From contig CALKUQ010000018.1 of NCBI GenBank assembly GCA_937996705.1, positions 154,369-218,368 of the forward strand: a stretch of 64,000 nucleotides of DNA. Direction: 5' to 3'. Position 1 is the first letter of the stretch; each line of letters starts with the position of its first letter. This document shows positions 1-8,207 of the stretch, piece after piece. The DNA comes from an uncultured Chlamydiae bacterium (GTDB taxonomy: Bacteria > Chlamydiota > Chlamydiia > Chlamydiales > 2-12-FULL-49-11). The position numbers and the translations under genes are program-made. The notes under the pieces were generated by a model. That model saw only the letters and a program-made list of their open reading frames with translations. It was not told the DNA's origin and did no database searches.

Positions 1-357
1 TATTCTCACTTAGCATGGTTAAAGACTCCTTGTAAAAATGCTGGAATTGAAGGGGTTACATATCCTCTCCTTGCAGATATTACCAAAGAAATTGCAAGGT
101 CCTTTGGCGTTCTTAGTGAAAAAGATGGGATTGCTTATAGAGGGCTTTTTCTAATTGATAAAGCAGGGATTGTAAGACACGAACTGATTAATGATTTTCC
201 CCTGGGGAGAAGTGTTGATGAAGCTCTAAGAGTGTTAGATGCTTTAATTTTCTTTGAAGAGCATGGTGAGGTTTGTCCTGCAAATTGGCACAAAGGGCAA
301 AAAGCAATGAAACCTACACAAGAAGGGCTTAAATCTTTCTTTAATTCTACTGAGTAA
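1..357 (+). CDS. 2-Cys peroxiredoxin (AhpC/Tsa family), 3' part
   Basis: The frame is open from base 1 and encodes the last 118 residues of a typical 2-Cys peroxiredoxin; the start and the peroxidatic cysteine lie outside the window. Visible family features are the strand-turn-strand GLFLIDKAGIVRH, the INDFPLGRSVDEALRVLDAL helix, and the resolving-cysteine motif EVCPANW followed by a basic tail. Members reduce H2O2 and alkyl hydroperoxides in the cytosol, and the resolving Cys forms a disulfide with the partner subunit. The 3' end overlaps the convergent hypothetical gene by 11 bp. In Chlamydia a peroxiredoxin gene also sits beside short hypothetical genes (from memory). The identification is firm; only the 5' truncation limits it. 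Confidence 0.93.
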   Translation, partial: YSHLAWLKTPCKNAGIEGVTYPLLADITKEIARSFGVLSEKDGIAYRGLFLIDKAGIVRHELINDFPLGRSVDEALRVLDALIFFEEHGEVCPANWHKGQKAMKPTQEGLKSFFNSTE

Positions 358-733
358 GAAGATCGTAGAGATCTTTTTCTGTGAAAAGAAGGAGTAGTCC
401 TGTATGAGCGCTAAATTCTTTTGCTAACGTCAGAATTTCAGAGGAACTAACCCCAGGGAGAAGGGCGGCAGAGATCGATTTTTCTGGGGGGTATTTTTCT
501 ATCAATTTAAATCCCAGTAAGTATTGATCGGGATTAAAACCTTCCTCAGAGACTTTGTAATAGAGAACCCTTTGATTTAACAGAAGTGCTTGGACTGCCA
601 AATGTATCCCTGAGCTGTTTTGTGTAGGCTCTCCAAGTGCTTGGGAAAGTTCTGGTAAGGTATTAAAAAGGAGGGGTTTTTGAAAATCTCCTCCTTTTGA
701 CTCACCAAAAATTACAATAGTGTTTTGTTTCAT
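347..733 (-). CDS. Conserved-looking hypothetical protein next to peroxiredoxin
   Basis: This encodes 128 residues with no signal peptide or membrane segment. The first strand (NTIVIFGESKGG) and later alternation of hydrophobic strands and helices, ending in HTGLLLLFTEKDLYDLL, suggest a small soluble alpha/beta protein. I recognise no domain. It lies 19 bp downstream of the 753-1574 gene on the same strand, so the two probably form an operon, and its 3' end overlaps the convergent peroxiredoxin gene. A short hypothetical gene occupies the same position in Chlamydia trachomatis (CT602 beside CT603, from memory), which supports a real chlamydial gene of unknown function. Confidence 0.7.
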   Translation of the reverse strand: MKQNTIVIFGESKGGDFQKPLLFNTLPELSQALGEPTQNSSGIHLAVQALLLNQRVLYYKVSEEGFNPDQYLLGFKLIEKYPPEKSISAALLPGVSSSEILTLAKEFSAHTGLLLLFTEKDLYDLLTQ

Positions 734-752
734 TCTATTTTACTTTGCTAAT

Positions 753-1574
753 TTATTCATTTTCAACAAGGGTTTTAAGCTCTGCTGGATCTGAGTTTAA
801 TAAACTTAAAAAGAATTTTTTCGTCAATTTTGGTTCATTTTGGTTTTCTGTTAGAGGGACAAATTCAATTCGAGAGTTTGTGATGTAGATATTCCAAGGG
901 GCTGCTGATTTATAGTGGTCCCATTTGATTTCAGAAGCTGCTTTTTCTAAAGTGGATACTTCCGGTAAAGCGCCTCTAAGTGCTAGAAATGTCACTAGAG
1001 AGATGCCTGGTACTCTTGTTACATCATAGGACCAAACCGCGCCGGGGGGGGTAAGTGTGATGCTTTGTCCTTTATCGCTGATATTTAGCGGTATAGAAAC
1101 TTTTTCTGAAGAAAACCAATGAGGTTTAATTTTTACATTTTTGTTCCCGTTAATTTGAGAGAGATTTGCGGTGATAATTTTATTTGCAAGTATTTTAGTC
1201 ACAAATATCAGGCTTTTAGAGGGTTCTGGATTTGCAAGCAGTGCGATATCAAAGTGCTCGGTAGAGGCTAGGTTTTTTAAGTCATTAATTGAGAGCGGTT
1301 TTGTCAAAACAATTAGATTTGAAAGGTTCTTCTCCAGCTTGCAAGTTGCTACTGCTTGCGATAGAATTTCTTCATCTGTTCCAGCTATAATGCAGGTTGC
1401 CTGGGGAAAATCTTTTGCGATTTGTATCACGGTCTCCTGGTTTTCGGAATCAAAATCAAAAACTGAAAAGGGTCTGGAAAAGGCTTCCAAAGTTGGTTTT
1501 ATGAATGTATAGAGCTCGTCTGAGTGGAGGTTCAAAGAGATAAAACATGTTAAAATAAGTAGAAGTGCTTGCAT
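753..1574 (-). CDS. Secreted or periplasmic hypothetical protein
   Basis: This encodes 273 residues starting with a short hydrophobic N-terminus (MQALLLILTCFISLNLHS) that fits a Sec signal peptide with cleavage near residue 18. The body has a Rossmann-like alternation (FSVFDFDSENQETVIQIAKDF, then TCIIAGTDEEILSQAV, then LIVLTKP), reminiscent of nucleotide- or SAM-binding folds, but I see no diagnostic glycine motif. The C-terminal part contains GISLVTFLALRGALP and a WNIYITNSRIEFVPL strand pair. It is probably the first gene of a two-gene operon with the 347-733 gene. Function is unknown; the export call is moderate because the signal is short. Confidence 0.65.
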   Translation of the reverse strand: MQALLLILTCFISLNLHSDELYTFIKPTLEAFSRPFSVFDFDSENQETVIQIAKDFPQATCIIAGTDEEILSQAVATCKLEKNLSNLIVLTKPLSINDLKNLASTEHFDIALLANPEPSKSLIFVTKILANKIITANLSQINGNKNVKIKPHWFSSEKVSIPLNISDKGQSITLTPPGAVWSYDVTRVPGISLVTFLALRGALPEVSTLEKAASEIKWDHYKSAAPWNIYITNSRIEFVPLTENQNEPKLTKKFFLSLLNSDPAELKTLVENE

Positions 1575-1611
1575 AGCCTATATCCTTTAAAAAAGTTAAG
1601 TAGTGTTATTT

Positions 1612-2844
1612 TTACAGGATGTTAACAATTTTTTCAATACAAAGAAGGCGGTTGTATTTGCAAGTTCTTTCTGATCTTGAAAGGGATCCAGTTTTGATTT
1701 GTTTTGAATTTGTCCCCACTGTAAGGTCTGCAATAAATGTGTCTTCTGTCTCACCCGACCTGTGGGAAATGATAGTTTTGTAATTGTTATTTTGGGCTAG
1801 CTTGATCGTGTTTAAGGTTTCCGTGAGTGTTCCGATTTGGTTAAGTTTTATTAAGATCGCATTGCAAATGCCCATGTCGATCCCCTTTTGGAAGAAGAGG
1901 GGGTTTGTTACAAAAATGTCATCTCCAACATTTTGTATGGCTGGATTGAGTCGGTTAGAAAACATTTGCCAGCCAGCCCAGTCATTTTCTGCGAAGGCAT
2001 CCTCAATAGAATCGATTGGAAATTTTTTACACAACCCTGTAAGAAAATCTATGTACTCAGACGAGGTCATTTCTAAATATTTCCCCTCTTTATAAAATTC
2101 CGATGCTGCACAGTCGATTGCAATTGTGATATCCTCTCCAGGTCTATACCCTGCAGATTCAATCGCAGTTACAATAAGTTCTAAGGCAGATTCGTTTGAG
2201 GGGAGATTTGGGGCAAATCCCCCTTCATCTCCTACAGAAGTGGAGAGCCCTTTTTTTGAGAGAATTTTTTTTAGAGAGTGAAACACTTCAGAGCCTGCGC
2301 GAATTCTTTCTTCCATTGAGGAAAAACCGATAGGACGAATCATGAATTCCTGAAAGTCGATCGTATTATCTGCGTGAGCCCCACCGTTAATGATGTTCAT
2401 CATAGGCATGGGTAGGGATAGTGGAGCCCCTGAAAGCTCCTGAATGTATTGATAAAGGGGGATGTTTTCCTCCCTTGCTGCACATCTTGCTATCGCTAAG
2501 GAGGTGCCAAGAATTGTGTTTGCCCCAAGATTTGCCTTGTTGATAGAGCCATCAAGATCAATCATGAGTTTGTCGAGATCGGCTTGGGCATGGGGGTCTT
2601 TCCCTCTAAGGGCAGGAAGGATTGTTTTTTCAAGATTTGAGATTGCCTTCAGAACCCCTTTTCCAAAGTATCTCTTCGGATCTCCATCTCGGAGTTCTAT
2701 TGCCTCATGCATTCCTGTAGAGGCTCCAGAGGGGATCATCGCCATCTCTTGAATTCCGTTTTCTAACGAGACGATCACCCCAATGGTAGGAGTCCCTCTT
2801 GAGTCTAAAATCTCAATTCCCTGGATATTTTGAATCTTTGCCAT
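1612..2844 (-). CDS. eno: Enolase (2-phosphoglycerate dehydratase)
   Basis: Enolase interconverts 2-phosphoglycerate and phosphoenolpyruvate in glycolysis. The 410-residue product has the N-terminal motif EILDSRGTPT (11-20), the SxxT loop SGASTG, catalytic Glu in GDEGGF (205-210), Mg ligands near D244, E281 and D308, the signature ILIKLNQIGTLTET (330-343) with K333, and SHRSGETED (360-368) followed by K384. It is slightly shorter than the usual 420-430 residues and ends soon after LCIEKIVNIL, so the C-terminal tail is trimmed. In C. trachomatis eno lies next to rsbU; here an rsbU-like gene is about 8 kb away. The ATG start matches the family N-terminus. Confidence 0.97.
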   Translation of the reverse strand: MAKIQNIQGIEILDSRGTPTIGVIVSLENGIQEMAMIPSGASTGMHEAIELRDGDPKRYFGKGVLKAISNLEKTILPALRGKDPHAQADLDKLMIDLDGSINKANLGANTILGTSLAIARCAAREENIPLYQYIQELSGAPLSLPMPMMNIINGGAHADNTIDFQEFMIRPIGFSSMEERIRAGSEVFHSLKKILSKKGLSTSVGDEGGFAPNLPSNESALELIVTAIESAGYRPGEDITIAIDCAASEFYKEGKYLEMTSSEYIDFLTGLCKKFPIDSIEDAFAENDWAGWQMFSNRLNPAIQNVGDDIFVTNPLFFQKGIDMGICNAILIKLNQIGTLTETLNTIKLAQNNNYKTIISHRSGETEDTFIADLTVGTNSKQIKTGSLSRSERTCKYNRLLCIEKIVNIL

Positions 2845-2900
2845 GGCTTTAGTTCTAACCTAGGGCAAAGATTCGTTTCAATAGAAAAATTACTCTCTTA

Positions 2901-2921
2901 AAGCCCGGCCTGCTACTTATT
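2901..2921 (-). repeat. Dispersed 20-bp intergenic repeat, copy 1
   Basis: This matches the complement of a short repeat with consensus ATAAGTAGCAGGCCGGGTTT (one G replaces an A). Near-identical or decayed copies occur at about 4981, 9271, 35471, 42412 and 43844. All lie outside genes, most of them close to gene ends. Here it sits about 55 bp upstream of eno, in a gap that also holds a second GCCGGC core at 2931. The role is unknown; it may be a transcriptional or decayed mobile-element remnant. Confidence 0.6.
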
Positions 2922-3008
2922 CGCCCTAAGAGCCGGCCTTCTCTCTTTTTCTTTTTTTAGAAACCCTTTTTCAGGTTATCTGAATTGTTATCTTTTACGT
3001 AATGTGAG

Positions 3009-3314
3009 TTACTCATCCACTTCTGCGCATTCTTGAATCGAGGGTAATTTTTGTCGCTTGACTGCTACATTATGAACTTTATTGATAATTGATTTTGATT
3101 TCAATGTTGAGGCGTTATAAGCGTGAGAAGGCTCAATAGTCTTTATTCTAGCAGATCTGCAAAAAGTCTTTGACAGATTACAACCTAGTTTGTACGCACC
3201 TAGGCAGGCCGCTCCAAGAATGACTGCTACAAGTAGCGCTTTGCTAGCAATTTTAGTGTTACCTGTTGGAATTATTGAAAGGGGGGCTCCCCTTAAAGAA
3301 ATCGCAAGAGACAT
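3009..3314 (-). CDS. Small single-pass membrane protein, hypothetical
   Basis: This encodes 101 residues with one clear hydrophobic segment at about 23-42 (ASKALLVAVILGAACLGAYKL), then a Cys- and basic-rich stretch (GCNLSKTFCRSARIK) and a polar tail rich in Lys and Ser. I recognise no domain. It is flanked by more than 160 bp of non-coding DNA on the eno side and an A+T-rich gap on the other. Small proteins with one N-terminal hydrophobic segment are common among chlamydial inclusion-membrane and accessory proteins, but nothing here proves that role. Confidence 0.5.
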   Translation of the reverse strand: MSLAISLRGAPLSIIPTGNTKIASKALLVAVILGAACLGAYKLGCNLSKTFCRSARIKTIEPSHAYNASTLKSKSIINKVHNVAVKRQKLPSIQECAEVDE

Positions 3315-3736
3315 GGTTTCTCCTATATGGTTGTTATAATTTCATGATAAAAAATATTATTGCTAAATCAGATCGTTATTAATTATATTGTAATTTTGAT
3401 TTATTTAAAATATTTTTGAATCCATTTTGAGCTTTTTCTTAATCTGCTTATAGATAGTTATTTAAGCTTTTGTTTTTCTGAAGTGTTATTGATAAGTCAT
3501 TAATAATAAAGGGACTAGGCATTTTAAGCTTGCTCTCAAGTAAGTGCAGCACTCTCTGAGATTGCTAGAAAATTCACAAACGATACACATTTAGTGGAAT
3601 ATGAACTTTTAATCACCTATATTCTGGCTTCTAGTAATCTGAGAGGGAGAGCGAAGTAGGCGTAAAGTTTACCATTTTAAAAATATTATTATTATGATAT
3701 AATTATAAGATAATATTATTATCTTTTGGGGGTAAG
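3315..3736. other. A+T-rich intergenic region with divergent promoters expected
   Basis: This 422-bp non-coding stretch lies between divergently transcribed genes. I found no ORF, tRNA or repeat copy in it. The last 80 bases are extremely A+T-rich, with runs of ATT/TAT that include a promoter-like extended -10 element; a G-run (TTTTGGGGG) ends 5 bases before the start of the 3737 gene and could act as a ribosome binding site. The strong A+T bias compared with the neighbouring genes fits an accessory or horizontally acquired locus. Confidence 0.5.
3675..3703 (+). promoter_or_regulatory. Candidate promoter of the CE-clan-like gene
   Basis: A perfect extended -10 (TGATATAAT, with TATAAT at 3698-3703) lies 17 bp after a weak -35-like TTTTAA (3675-3680). 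Transcription would begin near 3710 and give a leader of about 27 nt before the ATG at 3737. The call rests on sequence match only, in a strongly A+T-rich background where chance matches are common. Confidence 0.4.
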
Positions 3737-4984
3737 ATGTCGATAGTCCATGGCGTTTTTAGTCAACCTACAACTCTACTAGAAGTTATGGAGGGAGGCG
3801 GAGCTGGAGGGGCAGTCGATGGGGTAGATCTCGTAGGCCGTGAATTGGCAACAAAACGAGTCTCAAGGGTCCCAAGGCCTTCTATGCAATTAGAAACAAG
3901 GTGTTTAAGTAGCTTATTTGATAGATTTAAAACGATTTCTGAAAAACCTGAGTTAAGAGATTATTTAGTCCGCTTTTTTATGGAAAAACCTCTGAGTTGC
4001 CAAGTTGATTTAGAAACTTCCGTGCGGGAATTGCCCGATGTCATTGTTCCAAAAGTGGAACTTATGAAAAAGATTTGCGATCATTACAAAGAAAAATATA
4101 ACATCAGGATACAGATATGTAAAATTTCAGAACTCCGATCGATGCTAGGAGATTTAAGGGGTGATCCTCTAAATAAGGGTCCTGTAATCGAAGGCTTAAT
4201 TGTCACCGACGATTCGGGAGAGGGGCATGTAGTGCCACTCCTTTTTGAAGTTAAGACGTATCATATGGAGACCGACGATTGTGATCAATACAATCGCATC
4301 TTCCAAGACTGTCTCAACTTAGATGTGTTGGGCGATCGTAGAGATAATATGCGTTTAAATCTGGAGATAAAGAGTTGTCTTGGAGCTAGCCGGCGTGGTA
4401 GGCGATATCTTACATCGGCAGTTATGAGACAAGCCGATGGGTGGTCTTGTAGAACCGATGCCCTAGTGGTGCTTCGAAATGCTCTTATTTATTGCAATCA
4501 TCATAAAATTACAGAACTAAAAGATCTGATTATTGACCATTCTCCTGAAACTTCAGAAGTTTCGATTTTGCCAGATCTCTATTTTCACAGTCAAATCATG
4601 CACGAGAATGGTCTAGGGGATAAAAGGGTAACTAGAGCAGCCTATTCAAATGATGAGGCTAAGAGGGCTAGTCCAGAACTATTAGCTAGATTCAGAGAGA
4701 GGTTTAAAGGGCGTGTTACTCTTATTAAGAAATATACATTTATGACAAATTTAATCTCAATAGGGGAAATATTGCACTCTTTTAGGGAAAAAACAACAGA
4801 AGTTCAAGGTTCAGCCGTTCTTACAATTCATCCAAAATACGACCATGAGATACGTGGGTGGGAGTTTACGATTGAAGAGAGTGAGGAGAAATTTATCAAC
4901 ACGTATCAAGTTGCAAAGGGGTATAAAATTGCGAAAAAATTTGGATCGCATTTTGAGCCTCCGGAAATACTTTCAGGGGAATAA
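3737..4984 (+). CDS. Putative CE-clan (Ulp1/YopJ-like) cysteine protease or acetyltransferase effector
   Basis: This encodes 415 residues with no signal peptide or membrane segment. A CE-clan order of catalytic residues is visible: His in GHVVPLLFE (H164, with acidic E171 or E178/D180 after it), then Gln and Cys in RQADGWSCRTDALVVLRNAL (Q232, C238) beginning a helix. The Q-x5-C spacing and the 74-residue His-Cys distance resemble Ulp1/ChlaDub deubiquitinases and YopJ acetyltransferases. The residue after Cys is Arg rather than the usual Gly. The N-terminus has a glycine-rich low-complexity stretch (19-30). The flanks carry repeats on both sides and no housekeeping neighbour on the same strand. 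Function is inferred from motif only; substrate and activity are unknown. Confidence 0.55.
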   Translation: MSIVHGVFSQPTTLLEVMEGGGAGGAVDGVDLVGRELATKRVSRVPRPSMQLETRCLSSLFDRFKTISEKPELRDYLVRFFMEKPLSCQVDLETSVRELPDVIVPKVELMKKICDHYKEKYNIRIQICKISELRSMLGDLRGDPLNKGPVIEGLIVTDDSGEGHVVPLLFEVKTYHMETDDCDQYNRIFQDCLNLDVLGDRRDNMRLNLEIKSCLGASRRGRRYLTSAVMRQADGWSCRTDALVVLRNALIYCNHHKITELKDLIIDHSPETSEVSILPDLYFHSQIMHENGLGDKRVTRAAYSNDEAKRASPELLARFRERFKGRVTLIKKYTFMTNLISIGEILHSFREKTTEVQGSAVLTIHPKYDHEIRGWEFTIEESEEKFINTYQVAKGYKIAKKFGSHFEPPEILSGE

Positions 4985-5000
4985 GTAGCGGGCCGGGTTT
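4981..5000 (+). repeat. Dispersed 20-bp intergenic repeat, copy 2
   Basis: This is one mismatch from consensus ATAAGTAGCAGGCCGGGTTT (GCGGG for GCAGG). It begins at the stop codon of the CE-clan-like gene, so its first bases are coding, and it abuts the larger hairpin element that starts at 5009. Confidence 0.6.
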
Positions 5001-5008
5001 AAACAAAA

Positions 5009-5347
5009 TATACTCATGACAGTTGAAAGACCCAGATTTTTTTACATGCGCTTCCTATTTAAATTAGACGCCATTTGCACATAAGAAAATTTCAAGTGGT
5101 TGCAAGACAAGCAATTTCATTAACCTGGGTCAGAGCTTGAGGGTCAGACGTGAAATTCTGAAAAAATCTTAATATTTCAAAGTTTCGGGTATGATCCTTG
5201 AGTCTATTTGTTAAGATTTTTTCAGGATTTCACGTCTGACCCTCAAGCTCCTGACCCTCAAGCTCCTCTTCAGCGGACGGCTTCGCCAAATTGAACTAAA
5301 AGGATTTTGCTGCGAAAAATCTGGGTCTTTCAACTGTCATGAGTATA
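5009..5347. mobile_element. MITE-like element type 2, interrupted by a type 1 hairpin
   Basis: The ends are a perfect inverted repeat of about 32 bp starting TATACTCATGACAGTTGAAA and finishing with its complement 2 bp before the rsgA stop codon. A second, shorter copy with the same ends lies at 33863-34034, and the two share the internal block CTTCAGCGGACGGCTTCGCC plus the A-rich stretch after it. There is no ORF inside. The ends could be flanked by TA dinucleotides, as for IS630/mariner-type non-autonomous elements. A type 1 hairpin (5133-5250) lies inside it, so the simplest history is type 1 inserting into type 2. Confidence 0.65.
5133..5250. repeat. Hairpin repeat type 1, copy A (nested)
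   Basis: This 118-bp inverted repeat has arms of about 40 bp starting GAGCTTGAGGGTCAGACG and differing at one position, with a loop of about 40 bp. Nearly the same sequence recurs at 36761-36870 and, cut by the window edge, at 63947-64000. The 15-bp right tail (CTGACCCTCAAGCTC) is repeated once more at 5251-5265, which suggests slippage or imprecise excision. It contains no ORF. Confidence 0.75.
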
Positions 5348-5348
5348 G

Positions 5349-6401
5349 TTAGCGAAGATTGTTTACAGAGTCAGTTTCTCCTTCCAGGAGAGAGAGGTAG
5401 GAGTTGTAGCGAATGGGGGAGAGATCCCCTTTTTCGAGGGCGGCTTTCACTGCGCAGCCTGGTTCGTGGGTGTGGCTGCAGGGGTTGAATTTACAGTTTG
5501 AGGCAAAATTTTGGAGGTCGGAGAAGTAGGCTAGAACTTCTTCTTTTGTGATGTCCCAGAGGGCGAAGCTTTTGATCCCTGGAGTATCAATACAGAGGGC
5601 GTTTTTCCCGATGGAGATGAGTTGGGCTTGGGTGGTTGTGTGCGACCCTTTTTTGGTTTTATCGACGATAGCGCCAATTTTCCTATCTCCCCCAGTGAGA
5701 TAGTTGATAAGAGAGGTTTTGCCAACCCCGGATTGGCCAGAAAAGACGGAGGCCTTCCCTTCGACAATTTTGTGGAGGGAGTCAAGGCCGATTTTTTTGA
5801 GGGCGCTTACCTTTAGGAAGGGGATTCCGATTGCTGTGTAGACTGCTTCAAGTTCATCGATTAGGGCAAAATTTGTCGCTAAGTCGATTTTATTAATGAT
5901 AATGACAGGCTCCATTGCGCCGCGCTCTGTGGCAATAATATATCTATCAAGTAGGGACGGCTTTAATGAAGGCTCCTCTGCGGAGGCAACGATGAGTACT
6001 TGATCAATGTTTGCAGCGATGAGGTGTTGTTTTCTTTGGTGTAGGGAGTCTGCCCTTGCTAAACAAGAGTACCTCTCTTCAACAGCTGCGATCTGCCCGC
6101 GCTCATCAATCCAGACAAAATCACCGACTGCGACAAGATTTTTTTTCAGAGTGATCTCTTTTTTTAAAGATCCTTTTAGGGATGTAAAAATAATTTTTTC
6201 TTCAATCAGGACTTGAATAGCCCCTGCCGAAATGGTAGTGACCCGTCCTCTTACGCAATTTTCGGGGATTGCCAGGGCCTCTTTTTTATCCTGATCGGTT
6301 TTTTTATATTTGGATCGATCCCGTTGTCTGCAGAGCTTACGTTCATTTCGCTGCTCTTTTCTGCTCTCAAACGGGTTTTCAAACGAACTATAATCTTTCA
6401 T
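5349..6401 (-). CDS. rsgA: Ribosome small-subunit-dependent GTPase RsgA
   Basis: RsgA is a circularly permuted GTPase that tests and releases factors from the maturing 30S subunit. The 350-residue protein shows an N-terminal OB domain (about 50-110), then G4 NKID (170-173), G1 GQSGVGKTS (222-230), the switch around KKGSHTTT (250-257), G3 DTPG (272-275) and a zinc knuckle with C303, C308, H310 and C316, in the family order. The N-terminus carries a basic, Arg/Lys/Gln-rich extension (about 14-40), probably for rRNA contact. The stop codon lies 2 bp from the right end of a MITE-like element, so its 3' UTR includes that hairpin. Confidence 0.96.
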   Translation of the reverse strand: MKDYSSFENPFESRKEQRNERKLCRQRDRSKYKKTDQDKKEALAIPENCVRGRVTTISAGAIQVLIEEKIIFTSLKGSLKKEITLKKNLVAVGDFVWIDERGQIAAVEERYSCLARADSLHQRKQHLIAANIDQVLIVASAEEPSLKPSLLDRYIIATERGAMEPVIIINKIDLATNFALIDELEAVYTAIGIPFLKVSALKKIGLDSLHKIVEGKASVFSGQSGVGKTSLINYLTGGDRKIGAIVDKTKKGSHTTTQAQLISIGKNALCIDTPGIKSFALWDITKEEVLAYFSDLQNFASNCKFNPCSHTHEPGCAVKAALEKGDLSPIRYNSYLSLLEGETDSVNNLR

Positions 6402-6424
6402 GGTAATGAGTGTATCACGAAAGA

Positions 6425-6886
6425 TTAATCAAAGCTAGCGCCCTGCCGCTTTAAATTTGCAATGGTCTCGATGCTGAGACCTGCACTCCCCTTAAAACTG
6501 GCTTCAACAGCTTTTACATTACTTAATGTGGCTTTTTCAAAAAATGCATAATCAAAGTTTCCATAGGATAGATCTGCTTCATCTAGATTTGCCTCACTAA
6601 AGTTCACGTGCTCAGCTTTTACAGACTTTAAATTTGCTTTATTTAAATTTGCCCGATCAAACTTTGCCTCGCTTAAAATCCCGTTTTCAAAATTAGCCCC
6701 TTCTAAATGGGCCCCTGAAAAATCGGCCCTTGTTAAGTCTTTATTTTGAAAATTGGCATTTTCCAAAGATAAGTTTTTATAGGTTACCGTTTCTAAAGGG
6801 GCAACTCCTGCTCTACAAGCGGCTAAAAGGATTGTCACCCCTAATAGAAAAAAAGTTTTATTATTTAAGAGATTCATACATTTCAC
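6425..6886 (-). CDS. Pentapeptide-repeat lipoprotein
   Basis: This encodes 153 residues. The N-terminal hydrophobic stretch ends in a lipobox (LLAAC, Cys at about residue 24), which predicts lipid anchoring after signal peptidase II cleavage. Residues about 37-135 form pentapeptide repeats of the A(D/N)LXX type (LSLENANFQNKDLTRADFSG, then GANFENG, RANLNKANL, EANLDEADL), which fold as a right-handed quadrilateral beta helix. It lies 23 bp upstream of rsgA on the same strand and may be cotranscribed. Pentapeptide proteins often act as scaffolds or structural shields; no specific partner can be named. Confidence 0.8.
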   Translation of the reverse strand: MKCMNLLNNKTFFLLGVTILLAACRAGVAPLETVTYKNLSLENANFQNKDLTRADFSGAHLEGANFENGILSEAKFDRANLNKANLKSVKAEHVNFSEANLDEADLSYGNFDYAFFEKATLSNVKAVEASFKGSAGLSIETIANLKRQGASFD

Positions 6887-6992
6887 TCTATTTCAAATCC
6901 AGCAAAAACACTAGAGAATTTTCGCCCCCAATTTCGCTTATTTCTTTGACAAGAGGGGGGATTTAGTTTTATCTTGATTGAGGATAATTGGG

Positions 6993-8207
6993 GTGATTTT
7001 AACTTTGTATGCTGCAGCTAAGAAAATTGTGCAAAGGTTTGTCGAAAATGGACATATAGCCTATTTTGCAGGGGGTTGGGTGCGAGATTTTTTAATGAGA
7101 CACCCCTCCAACGATATCGATATTGTGACAAGCGCTTCTATAGAAGAGATTCAACATCTCTTTCCTAAAACAATTCCTGTAGGGATCCAATTTGGAATTG
7201 TGATTGTTGTGATGGAAGGGGTCCACTTTGAAGTGGCCATCTTTAGAAAAGAGAGTGGGCATAATGATGGAAGAAGACCTGAAAAGATAGAGCCTGCAAC
7301 TCCTGAAGAGGATGCCCTTAGGAGGGATTTTACGATTAATGGGATGTTTTATGATCCTTTGAAGGAAATTTTATACGATTATGTGGGTGGAGAAAGGGAT
7401 CTTCAGTTAGAAGTGGTAAGAGCTATTGGAAACGCCCATGAGAGATTTCAAGAAGATCGTTTGCGGATGGTAAGGGCTGTGAGATATGCTTCAAAATTTC
7501 GATTTGCCATTGATCCGAAAACTATAGAGGCGATTTTATTTCATTCAGAAGAGCTCTTTCCTGCAGTTGCAGTGGAGCGGATCTGGCAAGAGTTTGAGAA
7601 AATGGCTAAAGTGATCCATTTTGATGAGGCTTTGGTCATGCTTCACAGGCTCAATCTACTTCAAGTAATTTTCCCAATTTTGGCAGATTGTGAGATTGAT
7701 GATATTGAAGAGAGGGTTAAATTCATCTCTCTGTTTCCAAAAGAGAGTCCTGTCATTGCAAAATTGTATGAACTTTTTCCCGATGCATCCCTTAGTGAAA
7801 GGTTGGCTATTTGTGATTTTTTAAAACTCTCTAATAAGGAGAAAAAATTCACAGAAGAGTACCATCGTTGGTATCACTTAGAAAACCTCGATCTTTGCGA
7901 CTTTGCCCACCTTTATTCGATGCCGCATGCTCAAATTTGTCTCAAGATTAGAGCGTTTTATCATGAAGAGTCGTTTTATAATTTTCATAGGGATCAAATG
8001 AAACAACTGAAGGCTTCGATAAAGCGGATTCAAGAAAAAACGCCACTTGTCTCTTCAGAGCATCTGATAAAACGGGGTATTAAGCCGGGGCCAGAAATTG
8101 GAAAACTTTTGCAGCAGGCAGAACGTTTAGCCATTAATCTTAATTTGCATAGTGCAGAGGAGGTTTTTAACTACCTTCCTGCTCAGGGAGAAATTTCTGA
8201 TTCTTAA
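6993..8207 (+). CDS. cca: CCA tRNA nucleotidyltransferase / poly(A) polymerase family
   Basis: This class II nucleotidyltransferase adds or repairs the 3' CCA of tRNAs. About 404 residues from the chosen start show the signature FAGGWVRDFLMR, the catalytic DIDIVT (D-x-D) loop, the RRDFTINGMFYDP motif and the RLRMVRAVRYASKFRF motif typical of bacterial CCA enzymes. The GTG at 6993 is preferred because GAGG (6980-6983) sits about 9 bases upstream; an in-frame TTG at 6978 would add five residues but has no clear ribosome binding site. The 3' end overlaps the convergent hydrolase gene by 41 bp. An exclusive poly(A) polymerase role cannot be ruled out from the sequence, but the CCA function is more likely. 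Confidence 0.92.
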   Translation: MILTLYAAAKKIVQRFVENGHIAYFAGGWVRDFLMRHPSNDIDIVTSASIEEIQHLFPKTIPVGIQFGIVIVVMEGVHFEVAIFRKESGHNDGRRPEKIEPATPEEDALRRDFTINGMFYDPLKEILYDYVGGERDLQLEVVRAIGNAHERFQEDRLRMVRAVRYASKFRFAIDPKTIEAILFHSEELFPAVAVERIWQEFEKMAKVIHFDEALVMLHRLNLLQVIFPILADCEIDDIEERVKFISLFPKESPVIAKLYELFPDASLSERLAICDFLKLSNKEKKFTEEYHRWYHLENLDLCDFAHLYSMPHAQICLKIRAFYHEESFYNFHRDQMKQLKASIKRIQEKTPLVSSEHLIKRGIKPGPEIGKLLQQAERLAINLNLHSAEEVFNYLPAQGEISDS

